Positions 35,783-45,205 of a stretch of 64,000 bases of DNA are shown in pieces; position 1 is the first letter of the stretch, and the number at the start of each line of letters is the position of its first letter. This DNA is from Roseovarius sp. ZX-A-9 (GTDB lineage: Bacteria; Pseudomonadota; Alphaproteobacteria; Rhodobacterales; Rhodobacteraceae). Location of the stretch: the NCBI RefSeq assembly GCF_028369135.1, contig NZ_JAPWHW010000007.1, positions 124,001 through 188,000 on the forward strand. Reading direction: 5' to 3'. A program made the translations under genes and the position numbers. Below the pieces are notes generated by a model, which was not told where the DNA came from, searched no databases, and saw only the letters and a program-made list of their open reading frames with translations.

Positions 35783-36805
35783 ATGATCAAGACCACCTTC
35801 GCGGCACTTGCCGCCTGCACCCTCGCGCTGCCGGCCGCCGCCGACAGCTACACCCTGCAAAGCGCGTTTGGCAAAACGTTGCCGGTGCTTGGTGCCGCCG
35901 CCGACCGCTTCGTGGCCAATGTCGCGGCGCTCACCGATGGGGCAGTCGAGTTCAAGCATCTCGGCGCCGGAGAACTGTCGCCCGCCTTCGAGATCTTCGA
36001 CAATGTCAGCGTCGGTGCCATCGACGCCGCGTGGTCCTTTGCCGCCTATGCCAGCGGCAAGGAACCGGCCGCTGCGCTCTTTGGCTCTGTCCCGTTTGGT
36101 GGGGAGCCTTTGCAATACATCTCGTGGCTCAATCACGGCGGCGGGCTGGAGCTGTGGCGCGAGATCTATGCGCCCTACGATCTGGTGCCGATGGCCTGCG
36201 GCGTCATCCTGTCCGAGGCCGGCGGCTGGTACACCAAAGAGATCAATAGCCCCGCAGACCTGCAAGGGTTGAACATCCGCATCGGCGGGTTGGGCGGCGA
36301 TATCCTGTCCCGTCTGGGGGCAAATGCGATGTCCCTGCCGGTGGGCGAAATATCCACGTCGCTGGAAACCGGGCGACTTGATGCGACCGAGCTCAGCTTT
36401 CCGCTGGTGGACAAGCTTTTGGGCTTCGACAAGGTGGCCAAGAATTACTACTTCCCCGGCTGGCACCAGCCAGCGGGCTTTATCGAGTTCTACATGAACA
36501 AGGGTAAATGGGACGCGCTGACCGATGCCCAGCGCACCGCCATCGAAGTGGGCTGCAACGACATCAACCTCTACACGCTGGGCGTCGCGGCCGGTGCGCA
36601 GAGCGAAATCTTGCAGGAATTTCGCGAAAACGGCGTGACCGTCGCGCGCTTCCCCGACAGCGTGCTGGACGCGCTGCGTGGTGCCGCCGAGGAAGTCTAT
36701 GCTGAGAAATCCGCCGAGGACGAGATGTTCAAGCGGGTGATCGACAGCTACCGCGCCTATGGCGAGAAGTACCGCGAGTATCAGGCGCTTTCGGCGCTCG
36801 ACTGA
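35783..36805 (+). CDS. TRAP transporter solute-binding protein (DctP family)
   Basis: 340 residues; signal peptide about 1-20 (ending in LPAAA). DctP-fold text includes KHLGAGELSPAFEIFDNVSVG, the hinge segment ADLQGLNIRIGGLGGDILSRLGA with the Arg that grips a carboxylate, and STSLETGRLDATELSFP. Hence the ligand is most likely an organic acid. The GGAGG site lies 33 nt after the large-subunit gene. Confidence 0.94.
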   Translation: MIKTTFAALAACTLALPAAADSYTLQSAFGKTLPVLGAAADRFVANVAALTDGAVEFKHLGAGELSPAFEIFDNVSVGAIDAAWSFAAYASGKEPAAALFGSVPFGGEPLQYISWLNHGGGLELWREIYAPYDLVPMACGVILSEAGGWYTKEINSPADLQGLNIRIGGLGGDILSRLGANAMSLPVGEISTSLETGRLDATELSFPLVDKLLGFDKVAKNYYFPGWHQPAGFIEFYMNKGKWDALTDAQRTAIEVGCNDINLYTLGVAAGAQSEILQEFRENGVTVARFPDSVLDALRGAAEEVYAEKSAEDEMFKRVIDSYRAYGEKYREYQALSALD

Positions 36806-36820
36806 TCAAGGAACCGGGGC

Positions 36821-37735
36821 ATGGCCTACACGTTGCACGATTTTGGCAGCTACACGGTGGGCGGGCACGTCCACCGCGTGACCGCAGGCGTGCCGCGCGA
36901 GGTTCAGTTCACCCGCTCGGCCAGCTACACCTACGACCCGCGCGGGCAGTTCTGCGTGGGTCAGACCTATGTGCAGTATTTCGTCCCCGAACACGCCCGC
37001 GACGCGCCGCCGATGGTGCTGATCCACGGCGGCGGCATGCACGGCTCCACCTGGGAGACGACGCCGGACGGGCGCCCCGGCTGGCTGCACCTGCTGCTGG
37101 ATCGCGGTCATACGGTGCATGTCATCGATCTGGTAGAACGCGGACGTTCGGGCTTTGCGGCGGGTATCTGGGACGAGTCGCCGATCCTGCGGTCCGCCGA
37201 AGAGGCCTGGTCGCTCTTTCGATTTGGCGCCCCCGAGGCGTTTGCAGCGCGTCGGACCTTTGCCGGGCAGCAGTTTCCCGTCGACCATTTCGATACCTTC
37301 TGTCGCCAGTTGGTGCCCCGCTGGCTGAACACCTCTGCGCTGCAGGTGGCGGGGCTGGTTGCGCTGCTGGACCGGCTCGGGCGGGCCACGCTGATCTGCC
37401 ATAGCCAGGGCGGCGAAATCGCGCTTGACGCTACCCGAGAGCGGCCCGGTGCCGTCGCGGGTATCCTGGCGGTGGAACCTTCGGCGCAGCCCCAGATCGG
37501 CCTGCCCTGCCCAATCGCCCTGCTGGCCGGAGATTTCCTGGACACCGCGCCGCAATGGATCCGGCGTGCCGCAGACTGGCGGCAGGCGATCCACCAGATT
37601 GCGCAAACGGGCGGTGCTGCCCACCTTATCGACACGGCGACAGACGTGGGCCCCGGAGGCAGCCATATGCTGATGATGGACCGGCATGGGCCGGAATGCC
37701 TGGAAGCGGGGCTGGCCGCGCTGGGGGCGACCTGA
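36821..37735 (+). CDS. Alpha/beta-hydrolase
   Basis: 304 residues, no signal peptide. Oxyanion region VLIHGGGMHGSTWE (about residues 67-80), nucleophile elbow CHSQGGEIALD (about 190-200) with Ser as nucleophile, and a likely catalytic His in GGSHMLMMDRHG near the C terminus. It is a carboxylester, lactone or amide hydrolase. Cotranscribed with the TRAP genes (15-nt gap), so it probably acts on the imported compound. No closer family recognised. Confidence 0.87.
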   Translation: MAYTLHDFGSYTVGGHVHRVTAGVPREVQFTRSASYTYDPRGQFCVGQTYVQYFVPEHARDAPPMVLIHGGGMHGSTWETTPDGRPGWLHLLLDRGHTVHVIDLVERGRSGFAAGIWDESPILRSAEEAWSLFRFGAPEAFAARRTFAGQQFPVDHFDTFCRQLVPRWLNTSALQVAGLVALLDRLGRATLICHSQGGEIALDATRERPGAVAGILAVEPSAQPQIGLPCPIALLAGDFLDTAPQWIRRAADWRQAIHQIAQTGGAAHLIDTATDVGPGGSHMLMMDRHGPECLEAGLAALGAT

Positions 37736-37828
37736 TCTGCCGTTGATCGCGCAGCCTTGCGAGCCAGTTGCCATCCGGCCTTACGCTACACCTCGCCATC
37801 CATGTCGATGCCCGACCTATTGGCCAAG

Positions 37829-37861
37829 GCATTTCGCAGCAAACCGAAACTCGCGAAACGC
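37829..37861 (-). terminator. Hairpin after mnhG
   Basis: GCATTTCGC (37829-37837) and GCGAAACGC (37853-37861): a 9-bp stem with one mismatch and a 15-nt loop, 1 nt past the mnhG stop. The arms resemble those of the inverted repeats at 18752-18794 and, less closely, 54982-55024. Confidence 0.5.
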
Positions 37862-37862
37862 T

Positions 37863-38252
37863 TCAGGCGTCTTCCTGCACGACAATCTCGCGATCCGCCT
37901 CGGGCACGTTCAGAGTTGCCCATGTTTCATCTTGAATCGGCTTAGGCGGTGGCTCGCAAGAGCCGTGATGAAGGTTGACCTTGCCAAAGAAGTTGGCCGA
38001 GATCGGTGCCGTGACGAACAGGAATCCCATCACGAGCAGCTGGATCAAAGACCCGTCCCCGAACGTGTAGGAATGTATGAACGAGGCCAGAAGCAACGCA
38101 CCGACACCCATCGTGCTGACCTTGGTCGGCGCATGCAGGCGTGTCATGGAATCGTTGAACTTCAGCATCCCGATCACGCCCACGAACATGAAGAACGCGC
38201 CGATCAGCAGGCAGACACCAATGGCGACCACGGCGATGAGTTCAATCGTCAT
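37863..38252 (-). CDS. mnhG: Na+(K+)/H+ antiporter subunit G (MnhG/MrpG)
   Basis: 129 residues, three membrane segments. GAFFMFVGVIGMLKFNDSMTRLHAPTKVSTMG is represented by FVGVIGMLKFNDSMTRLHA, the subunit-G signature. Last gene of the Mrp operon; overlaps mnhF by 4 nt. The C terminus has an additional polar tail. Confidence 0.95.
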   Translation of the reverse strand: MTIELIAVVAIGVCLLIGAFFMFVGVIGMLKFNDSMTRLHAPTKVSTMGVGALLLASFIHSYTFGDGSLIQLLVMGFLFVTAPISANFFGKVNLHHGSCEPPPKPIQDETWATLNVPEADREIVVQEDA

Positions 38253-38536
38253 TCTATGATATCCCCCCGCAATATGAACCGCGCATAGGCGACGCTGGAC
38301 ACGAAACCGAGCATCGCGATGATCATCGCCGCTTCAAAATAGATGCGCGTGCCCTGCGAAATGCCCAGCAAGACGATCAGCCCGATCGCATTCACCACCA
38401 TCGTATCCAGCGCAAGGATACGGTCCCCGGTGTTCGGCCCGATGACGACCCGGATCATCGACAAGAGCTGCGCCAGCGCAACGGCGACAAAGGCAATCAT
38501 CAGGGCGATGTCCATGAAATCGGTTGCAAGGCTCAT
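38249..38536 (-). CDS. mnhF: Na+(K+)/H+ antiporter subunit F (MnhF/MrpF)
   Basis: 95 residues, three membrane segments, with GPNTGDRILALDTMVVNAIG, the conserved subunit-F loop. Overlaps both neighbours by 4 nt. Confidence 0.95.
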   Translation of the reverse strand: MSLATDFMDIALMIAFVAVALAQLLSMIRVVIGPNTGDRILALDTMVVNAIGLIVLLGISQGTRIYFEAAMIIAMLGFVSSVAYARFILRGDIIE

Positions 38537-39033
38537 TCGAAAATCTCCTTCAAGCGACGCTCGTAGCGCTGTTTGATCTCGTCGCGCACCCCGTCGGGGT
38601 CGTCGGTGTCCAGCGTGTGCACCAGCAGGCTGTGCCCGTCGCTCGACAGATCCGTGGACACCGTGCCGGGGGTCAGCGTGATCGTGCCTGCCAGCACCGT
38701 GATCGCCTCGGGCTGGCGCAGATCAAGCGGCACGACCACCCAGGCGGGGCGCAGCTTGGAATTGGGCCGCGTCAGCACGATCCAGGCCACCTGCACGTTG
38801 GCAACCAAAATGTCCCAGAGCACCAGAACCATATAGGACATCATGCGCCCGACGTGAAACCTGCTGGGGATGTCGGGCCACCAAGCCGCGGTGATCCTGG
38901 GGATGATGATCCCGAGAATGAGGCCAAAGACCACCATCCCCGCTGTCACTCCGTTTTGCAGCAGGGTCCAGACCACCGCCAGCAGGAGGGTCAGCAATGG
39001 GTGCGGGAACAGCCAGCGAAAGGCACGTGTCAT
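38533..39033 (-). CDS. mnhE: Na+(K+)/H+ antiporter subunit E (MnhE/MrpE)
   Basis: 166 residues from the ATG at 39033, which has GAGGAG upstream and starts 1 nt after the mnhD stop; 13 upstream codons would overlap mnhD. ANVQVAWIVLTRPNSKLRPA and ITLTPGTVSTDLSSDGHSL are standard for subunit E, whose role is structural or assembly within the Mrp complex. Confidence 0.94.
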   Translation of the reverse strand: MTRAFRWLFPHPLLTLLLAVVWTLLQNGVTAGMVVFGLILGIIIPRITAAWWPDIPSRFHVGRMMSYMVLVLWDILVANVQVAWIVLTRPNSKLRPAWVVVPLDLRQPEAITVLAGTITLTPGTVSTDLSSDGHSLLVHTLDTDDPDGVRDEIKQRYERRLKEIFE

Positions 39034-39034
39034 G

Positions 39035-40642
39035 TCAATGCTCCTCTGTTGGCTGGGCATCGGTTTCGCCATCGCCCGTAAGCGCCTTGTCCGTGCCCTC
39101 GACCTTCTCGGGCTTGGGGCGGGTCATCTTGCCGGGCGTTCCGATCACCTTTGCGATATAGGGCGCGGGCGCAAAGAGCTGGGCAGAGGTGCGATCCATG
39201 TAGTCATATATCTTACCCGCAAAGACCGTGTGCAGTGCAAGCAATCCCAGCAGGCCGCCGACCGCGACATAGGACAGCCCGGCAGGGCGCGGTGTGACCT
39301 CGGCCTCCTCGGGGCGTTCGATGCCCTCGGCCTTCCAGAAGATGACGCTGCCGGCACGCGAGAAGCCGACGAGGCTGACCAAGCTGACGCTGAGGACAAC
39401 CGCCCAGATCCAGATCACGTGCTCCGTGCCATAGGCGGCATCGAGGATCAGCAGTTTGCCGACAAATCCCGAAAGCGGCGGCAGACCCACCATCGCGATG
39501 GCCGCGACAAAGAACGCCGCCGCCGTCAGCGCCGCGCCGGCCACAGGGGGCTGGGCGCGCAGTTCCAGATCGGCCCGCCCTGCCCGCACCAGATCAGCGA
39601 TCAGGAACAACGCCCCCGCCGCCAGTGTCGAATGCACGATGTAATAGAGCGCCGCCGCGATCGCGACCTGTGTAAACAGCGAGATCGCGACCATCACCAT
39701 CCCCATGGAGCCGATGACCGAGAAGGCGACAAGCCGGTCAAGCTTGCGCGCGGCCAGCACGCCAACCATCCCGATGGTCAGCGACACCAGCGCCGCAGGC
39801 AACAGCAACGCCCCGTGCAGATCCGCCGTCACAGACAGATCGGGCGGGAAGACGATGGTGAATACGCGGATGATGGCGTAGGCCCCGACCTTTGTCATGA
39901 TCGCGAATAGCGCCGCCACCGGCCCCGGGGCCTCGGCATAGCTGGAGGGCAGCCAGAAATGGAGCGGCACCACAGCCGCCTTGATCGCGAACACCAATAA
40001 CAGCAACACGGCGGCAATCCGGATGCCCGCGGTTGCATCCGCACCGATCATCTGCGCGCGTCCAGCCAGATCAGCCATGTTGAGCGTGCCCGTCTCGGCG
40101 TAGATCGAGCCGAGCGCGAACAGGAACAGGGTCGAGCCGAGCAGGTTGAAGAGCACATATTGCACGCCCGCCCGCAGCCGCACATTGCCACCCGCATGGA
40201 TCATCAGACCGTAAGACGCGATCAGCAGCACCTCGAAAAACACGAAGAGGTTGAAGAGGTCGCCCGTCAAGAACGCGCCCATGATCCCCATGAGCTGGAA
40301 CTGGTAGAGCGCATGGAAATGGCGCCCACGCTCATCCCAGCCGGAGCCGATGGCATATAGCAGCACGAAGAGCGACAGCACCGCCGTCAGCAGCACCATC
40401 AGCGTCGAAAGCCTGTCGCCTACCAGCACGATGCCGAAAGGCGCGGCCCAATCGCTCAACTGGTAGAGCGTGATCGTTCCATCGGAGGCCTGCCAGGCCA
40501 GCCCGGCAGCGATCGCGACCAGCGCCAACCCGCCTGCGACCGACACGGCCCGCTGGATACCGATGTGATAGCGTGCGGCCAGAACGATGAACGGCGCCAG
40601 GAACGCGGGCAGCACGATGGGCAGGATGATCCAGTGGCTCAT
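39035..40642 (-). CDS. mnhD: Na+(K+)/H+ antiporter subunit D (MnhD/MrpD)
   Basis: 535 residues, about 14 membrane helices, homologous to the proton-pumping NuoL/M/N subunits of complex I. The discontinuous-helix region FAIKAAVVPLHFWLPSSYAEAPGPVAALF with its Lys and His is plain, as is YQFQLMGIMGAFLTGDLFNLFVFFE with the key acidic residue. A charged tail of about 35 residues ends the protein. Stop 1 nt from mnhE; overlaps mnhC. Confidence 0.96.
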   Translation of the reverse strand: MSHWIILPIVLPAFLAPFIVLAARYHIGIQRAVSVAGGLALVAIAAGLAWQASDGTITLYQLSDWAAPFGIVLVGDRLSTLMVLLTAVLSLFVLLYAIGSGWDERGRHFHALYQFQLMGIMGAFLTGDLFNLFVFFEVLLIASYGLMIHAGGNVRLRAGVQYVLFNLLGSTLFLFALGSIYAETGTLNMADLAGRAQMIGADATAGIRIAAVLLLLVFAIKAAVVPLHFWLPSSYAEAPGPVAALFAIMTKVGAYAIIRVFTIVFPPDLSVTADLHGALLLPAALVSLTIGMVGVLAARKLDRLVAFSVIGSMGMVMVAISLFTQVAIAAALYYIVHSTLAAGALFLIADLVRAGRADLELRAQPPVAGAALTAAAFFVAAIAMVGLPPLSGFVGKLLILDAAYGTEHVIWIWAVVLSVSLVSLVGFSRAGSVIFWKAEGIERPEEAEVTPRPAGLSYVAVGGLLGLLALHTVFAGKIYDYMDRTSAQLFAPAPYIAKVIGTPGKMTRPKPEKVEGTDKALTGDGETDAQPTEEH

Positions 40643-41004
40643 GCCTGATCCTCCTGTGGCTGCGCCTGGGGCGTGTCATCCTCGGCCGGGTCATCCACAT
40701 GATCGTCATCCGACCCCAGATAGGCCCCCAGCGCGATCATCACGATGACCGCCGTCATCCCGAAGGAGATCACGATCGCGGTCAGCACCAGAGCCTGCGG
40801 CAGAGGGTCGGTATAGGTTTCGACACCGTTTTGCAGGATCGGCGGCGCGCCAATCGTCAGCCGCCCCGACGCGAAGAGAAACACGTTCACCGCATAGGTC
40901 AGAAGTGACATGCCCATGATCACCGGGAACGTGCGCAGGCGCAGCACCAGGTAAAGCCCGGTCGCGGTAAGCACACCAACGGCGGAGGCAACGAGAAATT
41001 CCAT
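40639..41004 (-). CDS. mnhC: Na+(K+)/H+ antiporter subunit C (MnhC/MrpC)
   Basis: 121 residues from the ATG at 41004. NuoK-like with three membrane segments (VLTATGLYLVL, GMSLLTYAVNVFLFASG, and PLPQALVLTAIVISFGMTAV) and an acidic tail rich in Asp. 1 nt after the mnhA stop. Confidence 0.95.
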   Translation of the reverse strand: MEFLVASAVGVLTATGLYLVLRLRTFPVIMGMSLLTYAVNVFLFASGRLTIGAPPILQNGVETYTDPLPQALVLTAIVISFGMTAVIVMIALGAYLGSDDDHVDDPAEDDTPQAQPQEDQA

Positions 41005-41005
41005 G

Positions 41006-43900
41006 CTACACCTCCTTCCCGGCGTCTGAAGCCGCTGTCGCTTCTGGCGGCTGGTCATCACGGGAGGGGTCGATATCCATCGCGTGCTCGCTTTCGGTCA
41101 TGTGCGCGCGGCGCGCCAGCCGCGAGAAGCTTTCGAGTGACAGCATCACCGCGCCGACAACCCCAAGGAATACGCCCAGGTCAAACAGCGCCGCCGTGGC
41201 CAGCTCGAACTTGTGAAAGGGCGGGATGCGCACATAGCCGAAATCCGATGTCAGGAACGGTTTGCTCACGAACCACGACCCGATCCCGGTCAACCCGGCG
41301 ATCAGGACACCGGACCCGATAATGCCATGATAGGGATAGCGCTGCCGCGCCGAGGCCCAGTTGTAGCCACTGGCCATGTACTGCATCACCACGGCGATCG
41401 ACACCACAAGCCCGGCGATGAAACCGCCGCCCGGCTCGTTATGGCCGCGCAGGAAGATATAGAAACCGACCATCAAAGCCACGGGCATGATCACCCGTGT
41501 CAGCACCACCATCATCGTCGGATGCATGTCGCCAGACCGCGGCTGGTCGGGCTTGCGATTCAGCAGGCGGGCACGCACCGGGCTACTCAGCAGCGTCTCG
41601 GTCAGCGCGTAGATCAGCAATGCCGCGATCCCCAGCACGATGACCTCTCCGTAGGTGTCAAAACCCCGGAAATCCACGAGGATCACGTTGACCACATTGC
41701 TGCCGCCGCCGCCCTTGTAGGAGTTGGCGAGGTGAAACTCTGAAATCGGCGTCGCGACCGCTTCGCGCAGCAAAAAGAAGTAGCTCAGCCCCATCGCGCC
41801 GACACCGCCCGCCAGGGCGATGATGCCGTCGCGGGTGCGGCGCAGCACGCTGCTCTCGATCGGCGTGCGGTTGGGCAGGAAATTGAGCGCCAGCAACAGC
41901 AGGATGATCGTCACCACCTCGACCGTGATCTGGGTCATCGCAAGGTCGGGTGCGCTGAGGAACACGAAGCCGATGGAGACCATCAACCCGACGATGGCGA
42001 TCAGGATCAGGGACAGCAGACGGTTGCGGTGCAAGAGTACCATTCCCACCGCCGCCGCCACCAGCATCAGCCAGCCGATGATCGGCACGGCGCCGGGCAT
42101 CTGCACTGCGCGTGTGGGTGGCGTCGATGTCCCGGTTGCCCAAGCGTAGTATCCCGCCGCCAGCACCGTCAGTGCCATGATCGCACCATAGCGGGTAAAC
42201 GCCCCGTCATGCAGGGGCTGGATCGCCGCGCGCGCCAGCGCCACGGAAGCCCCGATGATGCGGTCGAAAATATCCTTCGCTTCGGGGCGTGGGGCGGCAT
42301 CCCAAGCCCGCAGGAGCGGCGTGAACAGCGCCATAACGACCAGGCCGCCCACGACTGCCACGATCGACATGTAAAGCGGCGTCCCCAGACCGTGCCAGAT
42401 CTTCAGATGTGCCTCGGGCAGCGCCGCGGCGTCGCCCAGAACCGCGGAAGTCACCAGCTTGATGAACGGCTCGGCCAGAAATGGGGCAACGCCGATGGCG
42501 ACGACCAGCACCACCAGAATCGCGGGCGGCAGCCACATGCCGGACCCCGGATCATGCGGAGGCGACGGGTAATCATCGCGCTTTGGCCCCAGAAAGGTAT
42601 GACCGATGAGGCGAAAGCAGTAGGCGGCAGACAGCAGCGAGCCGACAGTTGCCAGAACCGGCACCAGCCAGGGCGTGCCGTAAAGCGTGGTGTGCAGCGT
42701 CTCTTCGAGCATCATTTCCTTGCTCAGAAAGCCGTTGAGCAGCGGAATACCCGCCATCGACAGCGCCGCCAGCGTGGCAATCACGAAAGTAATGGGCATC
42801 AGATACCGCAGCCCGCCAAGGCGGCGGATGTCGCGCGTGTGCGTCTCGTGATCGACGATCCCGGCAACCATGAAGAGCGCACATTTGAACGTGGCGTGGT
42901 TGAGGATGTGAAACACCGCCGCCATCGCGCCAAATGCCGTGCCCGTGCCCAGCAGCATGGTGATGAGCCCCAGATGCGACACGGTGGAAAAGGCCAGAAG
43001 CGCTTTGAGGTCGTGTTTGAAGAGCGCGATCAGCGCGCCCAGCACCATGGTGATCAGCCCGGCGGTGGTAACGATCATCACCCATTCGGGTGTGCCCGAC
43101 AGCACCGGCCACATGCGCGCCATCAGGAAAATCCCGGCTTTCACCATCGTGGCAGAGTGCAGATATGCGCTGACCGGCGTCGGTGCTGCCATCGCGTGTG
43201 GCAGCCAGAAATGGAACGGAAACTGCGCTGATTTGGTGAAACAGCCCATCAGGATCAGCAAGAGCGCCGGGACATAAAGCGGATCGGCCTGAATCAGATC
43301 GCGGTTTTGCAGGATCACGCTCAGGTCATAGCTGCCGACGATCTGGCCCAGAATCAGCATACCCCCTATCATCGACATGCCGCCCATGCCGGTAACCACC
43401 AGCGCCATACGTGCGCCCTGCCGCCCCTCTGGCAGGTGTTTCCAGTACCCGATCAGCAGGAAGGACGAAAGCGAGGTCAATTCCCAGAAAATCAGCAGTA
43501 ACAGGATGTTATCGCTCAGCACGATCCCCACCATCGCGCCCTGAAAGAGCAGCAGATAGGTAAAGAATTCGCCCATGTTGTCTTCGCGTGCGAGGTAGAA
43601 ACGGGCATATGCGATGATCAGCATACCGATACCAAGTATCAAGAACGCAAAGAAAAACCCGAGCGCGTCCAGCATCAGGGTGAAATTGAGCCCCAGATGC
43701 GGCAGCCAGTCGAAACGCGCGGTGATCACCTCACCGGCAAAGACAGCCGGGATGTGCGACATCAGCCCGACAAAGGCCAGCAGCGACACCATGAATGTCA
43801 CGCCAGCGCAGGCTTGTCTGCCCGCCGAATTCATCAATCCCGGAAGAAGAGCGCCGAGAAAGGGAAATGCGACGATGAGCAATAGAGACAATACGATCAC
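41006..43900 (-). CDS. mnhA: Na+(K+)/H+ antiporter fused subunits A and B (MnhAB/MrpAB, PhaAB type)
   Basis: 964 residues with a GTG start. Residues about 1-770 are MrpA (NuoL-like), including IFWELTSLSSFLLIGYWKHL, KSAQFPFHFWLPHAMAAPTPVSAYLHSATMVKAG and the extra C-terminal helices. Residues about 800-930 are a MrpB domain (VLTRVIMPVALMVGFYIFLRGHNEPGGGFIAGLV). The A-B fusion is the form found in Rhizobium Pha systems and many alphaproteobacteria. The complex exports Na+ or K+ for proton uptake, giving salt and alkali tolerance, as expected for a marine bacterium. Confidence 0.96.
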   Translation of the reverse strand: MIVLSLLLIVAFPFLGALLPGLMNSAGRQACAGVTFMVSLLAFVGLMSHIPAVFAGEVITARFDWLPHLGLNFTLMLDALGFFFAFLILGIGMLIIAYARFYLAREDNMGEFFTYLLLFQGAMVGIVLSDNILLLLIFWELTSLSSFLLIGYWKHLPEGRQGARMALVVTGMGGMSMIGGMLILGQIVGSYDLSVILQNRDLIQADPLYVPALLLILMGCFTKSAQFPFHFWLPHAMAAPTPVSAYLHSATMVKAGIFLMARMWPVLSGTPEWVMIVTTAGLITMVLGALIALFKHDLKALLAFSTVSHLGLITMLLGTGTAFGAMAAVFHILNHATFKCALFMVAGIVDHETHTRDIRRLGGLRYLMPITFVIATLAALSMAGIPLLNGFLSKEMMLEETLHTTLYGTPWLVPVLATVGSLLSAAYCFRLIGHTFLGPKRDDYPSPPHDPGSGMWLPPAILVVLVVAIGVAPFLAEPFIKLVTSAVLGDAAALPEAHLKIWHGLGTPLYMSIVAVVGGLVVMALFTPLLRAWDAAPRPEAKDIFDRIIGASVALARAAIQPLHDGAFTRYGAIMALTVLAAGYYAWATGTSTPPTRAVQMPGAVPIIGWLMLVAAAVGMVLLHRNRLLSLILIAIVGLMVSIGFVFLSAPDLAMTQITVEVVTIILLLLALNFLPNRTPIESSVLRRTRDGIIALAGGVGAMGLSYFFLLREAVATPISEFHLANSYKGGGGSNVVNVILVDFRGFDTYGEVIVLGIAALLIYALTETLLSSPVRARLLNRKPDQPRSGDMHPTMMVVLTRVIMPVALMVGFYIFLRGHNEPGGGFIAGLVVSIAVVMQYMASGYNWASARQRYPYHGIIGSGVLIAGLTGIGSWFVSKPFLTSDFGYVRIPPFHKFELATAALFDLGVFLGVVGAVMLSLESFSRLARRAHMTESEHAMDIDPSRDDQPPEATAASDAGKEV

Positions 43901-44021
43901 CTGATCTTTGGGTCGGAAGGTTCAACGGTTTGTCTTCCAAACTGGAGGCAGGCTCAAGTGAAACCGAAAGAAAATGTCACAATACTGTCCGAATAGCTTA
44001 CTTTTCTCGAATCCCGTTGTG

Positions 44022-44047
44022 CCGCCGCAGGCAACCGCCTGCGCCGG
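44022..44047 (-). terminator. Hairpin in the 213-bp gap between the FAD oxidase gene and mnhA
   Basis: CGCAGGC (44026-44032) and GCCTGCG (44037-44043) around an AACC loop, extended by CCG/CGG beyond one mismatch. It may end the upstream operon. The remainder of 43901-44113 must hold the mnh promoter, but I see no convincing boxes. Confidence 0.4.
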
Positions 44048-44113
44048 GCATCATGCGAAATCTGGCCCTGTGCGACCGGCTCGGTTTGAGCTGGCCGCCG
44101 GGATGCGGACAAT

Positions 44114-45205
44114 TCAGAACCTTGCGGGCGACAATGCGCGCAGCAGCGCGTCAGGCACGACGGCCTTGTTGCGCAGCGCCCCGGCGACAATCTGCGACAG
44201 CGCGGGGGCGGTTTGCACCCCGTAGCCACCCTGCCCCGCCAGCCAGAAAAAATTGTCGGCCTGGGTGTCGAACCCGACCACGGGCGTAGCGTCCGGCGCA
44301 AAGGTGCGCAGCCCTGCCCATGATCGTTCAACCCGCGTCACAGGGACCGTGACAGCGCATTCATAGCGATGCAGCCCCTCGGCCAGCACCATGTCGTCAG
44401 GCCAGGCATCATGCGGCTCTATCGGGTCGGCATCGGCCGGGCTGACCATCAGGCGGCCCGCGTCAGGTTTGGCGTACCAGGTTTCCCCAATCGATCCAAA
44501 AAGCGGCCAACGCTCGGTATCATAGCCGTCCGGTGCGGGCAGAAGAGCGGCGGAGCGTCGCTTGGGTGTCAGTGTAATCGGGGCGGCCCCGGCCATCTGC
44601 CCCACCTGCCCGGCCCAGGCCCCGGCGGCGTTGATCACGATCGGTGCGCTGTGCACATTGCCGCCCGCCGTCACCTGCCAGACGCCCTGCGCGTGCGTCA
44701 CGGCTGTCACCGGCGCACTGGTCACGACCCGCCCGCCACGCCCGCGCAAAAGCCGCAGATACCCCTGCAGCATGCGATCCACGTCAATGTCTTGCGCGTC
44801 GTTTTCGTAGGTTGCAGCGGCGATCGGCTCTTGCAGCAGGATCGGTACCATCGCGACGGCCTCTGCCGCACTCAACAGGTCCAGCCCTTCGGCGCCGGTG
44901 GTATATTCTTTCAGCGTGGTCATCTCGGCCTCGGTCGCCAACAGCAACTCGCCGCGCGGCGACAGCAGTGACCTATCGGCGATCCCTTCGGGGTTCTCAA
45001 AGACCGGGGCAGCCAGCGCGTTCAGCGCGCGCAAGGTCGCGTTGCCGTAGTTGCGGATGAAAATCGCGGCCGAGCGCCCGGTGGAATGGTAGCCTAGGTG
45101 CGGTTCTGCTTCGAGCAGCAGCACCGATGCGTCTGCGGCGATCTCGGCCCCCGCACTGACCCCGGCGATTCCGCCGCCGATCACGATGACATCTGCCGTA
45201 CTCAT
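44114..45205 (-). CDS. FAD-dependent amine/D-amino-acid oxidase family protein (DAO)
   Basis: 363 residues. Rossmann motif VIVIGGGIAGVSAGAEIA at the N terminus, RSAAIFIRNYGNATLRALN for the flavin-proximal loop, and C-terminal GLRTFAPDATPVVGFD with WLAGQGGYGVQTAPA. The DAO fold oxidises secondary or primary amines of amino acids and polyamine derivatives. Last gene of the second Pot-type operon; its start overlaps the deacetylase stop. Confidence 0.92.
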   Translation of the reverse strand: MSTADVIVIGGGIAGVSAGAEIAADASVLLLEAEPHLGYHSTGRSAAIFIRNYGNATLRALNALAAPVFENPEGIADRSLLSPRGELLLATEAEMTTLKEYTTGAEGLDLLSAAEAVAMVPILLQEPIAAATYENDAQDIDVDRMLQGYLRLLRGRGGRVVTSAPVTAVTHAQGVWQVTAGGNVHSAPIVINAAGAWAGQVGQMAGAAPITLTPKRRSAALLPAPDGYDTERWPLFGSIGETWYAKPDAGRLMVSPADADPIEPHDAWPDDMVLAEGLHRYECAVTVPVTRVERSWAGLRTFAPDATPVVGFDTQADNFFWLAGQGGYGVQTAPALSQIVAGALRNKAVVPDALLRALSPARF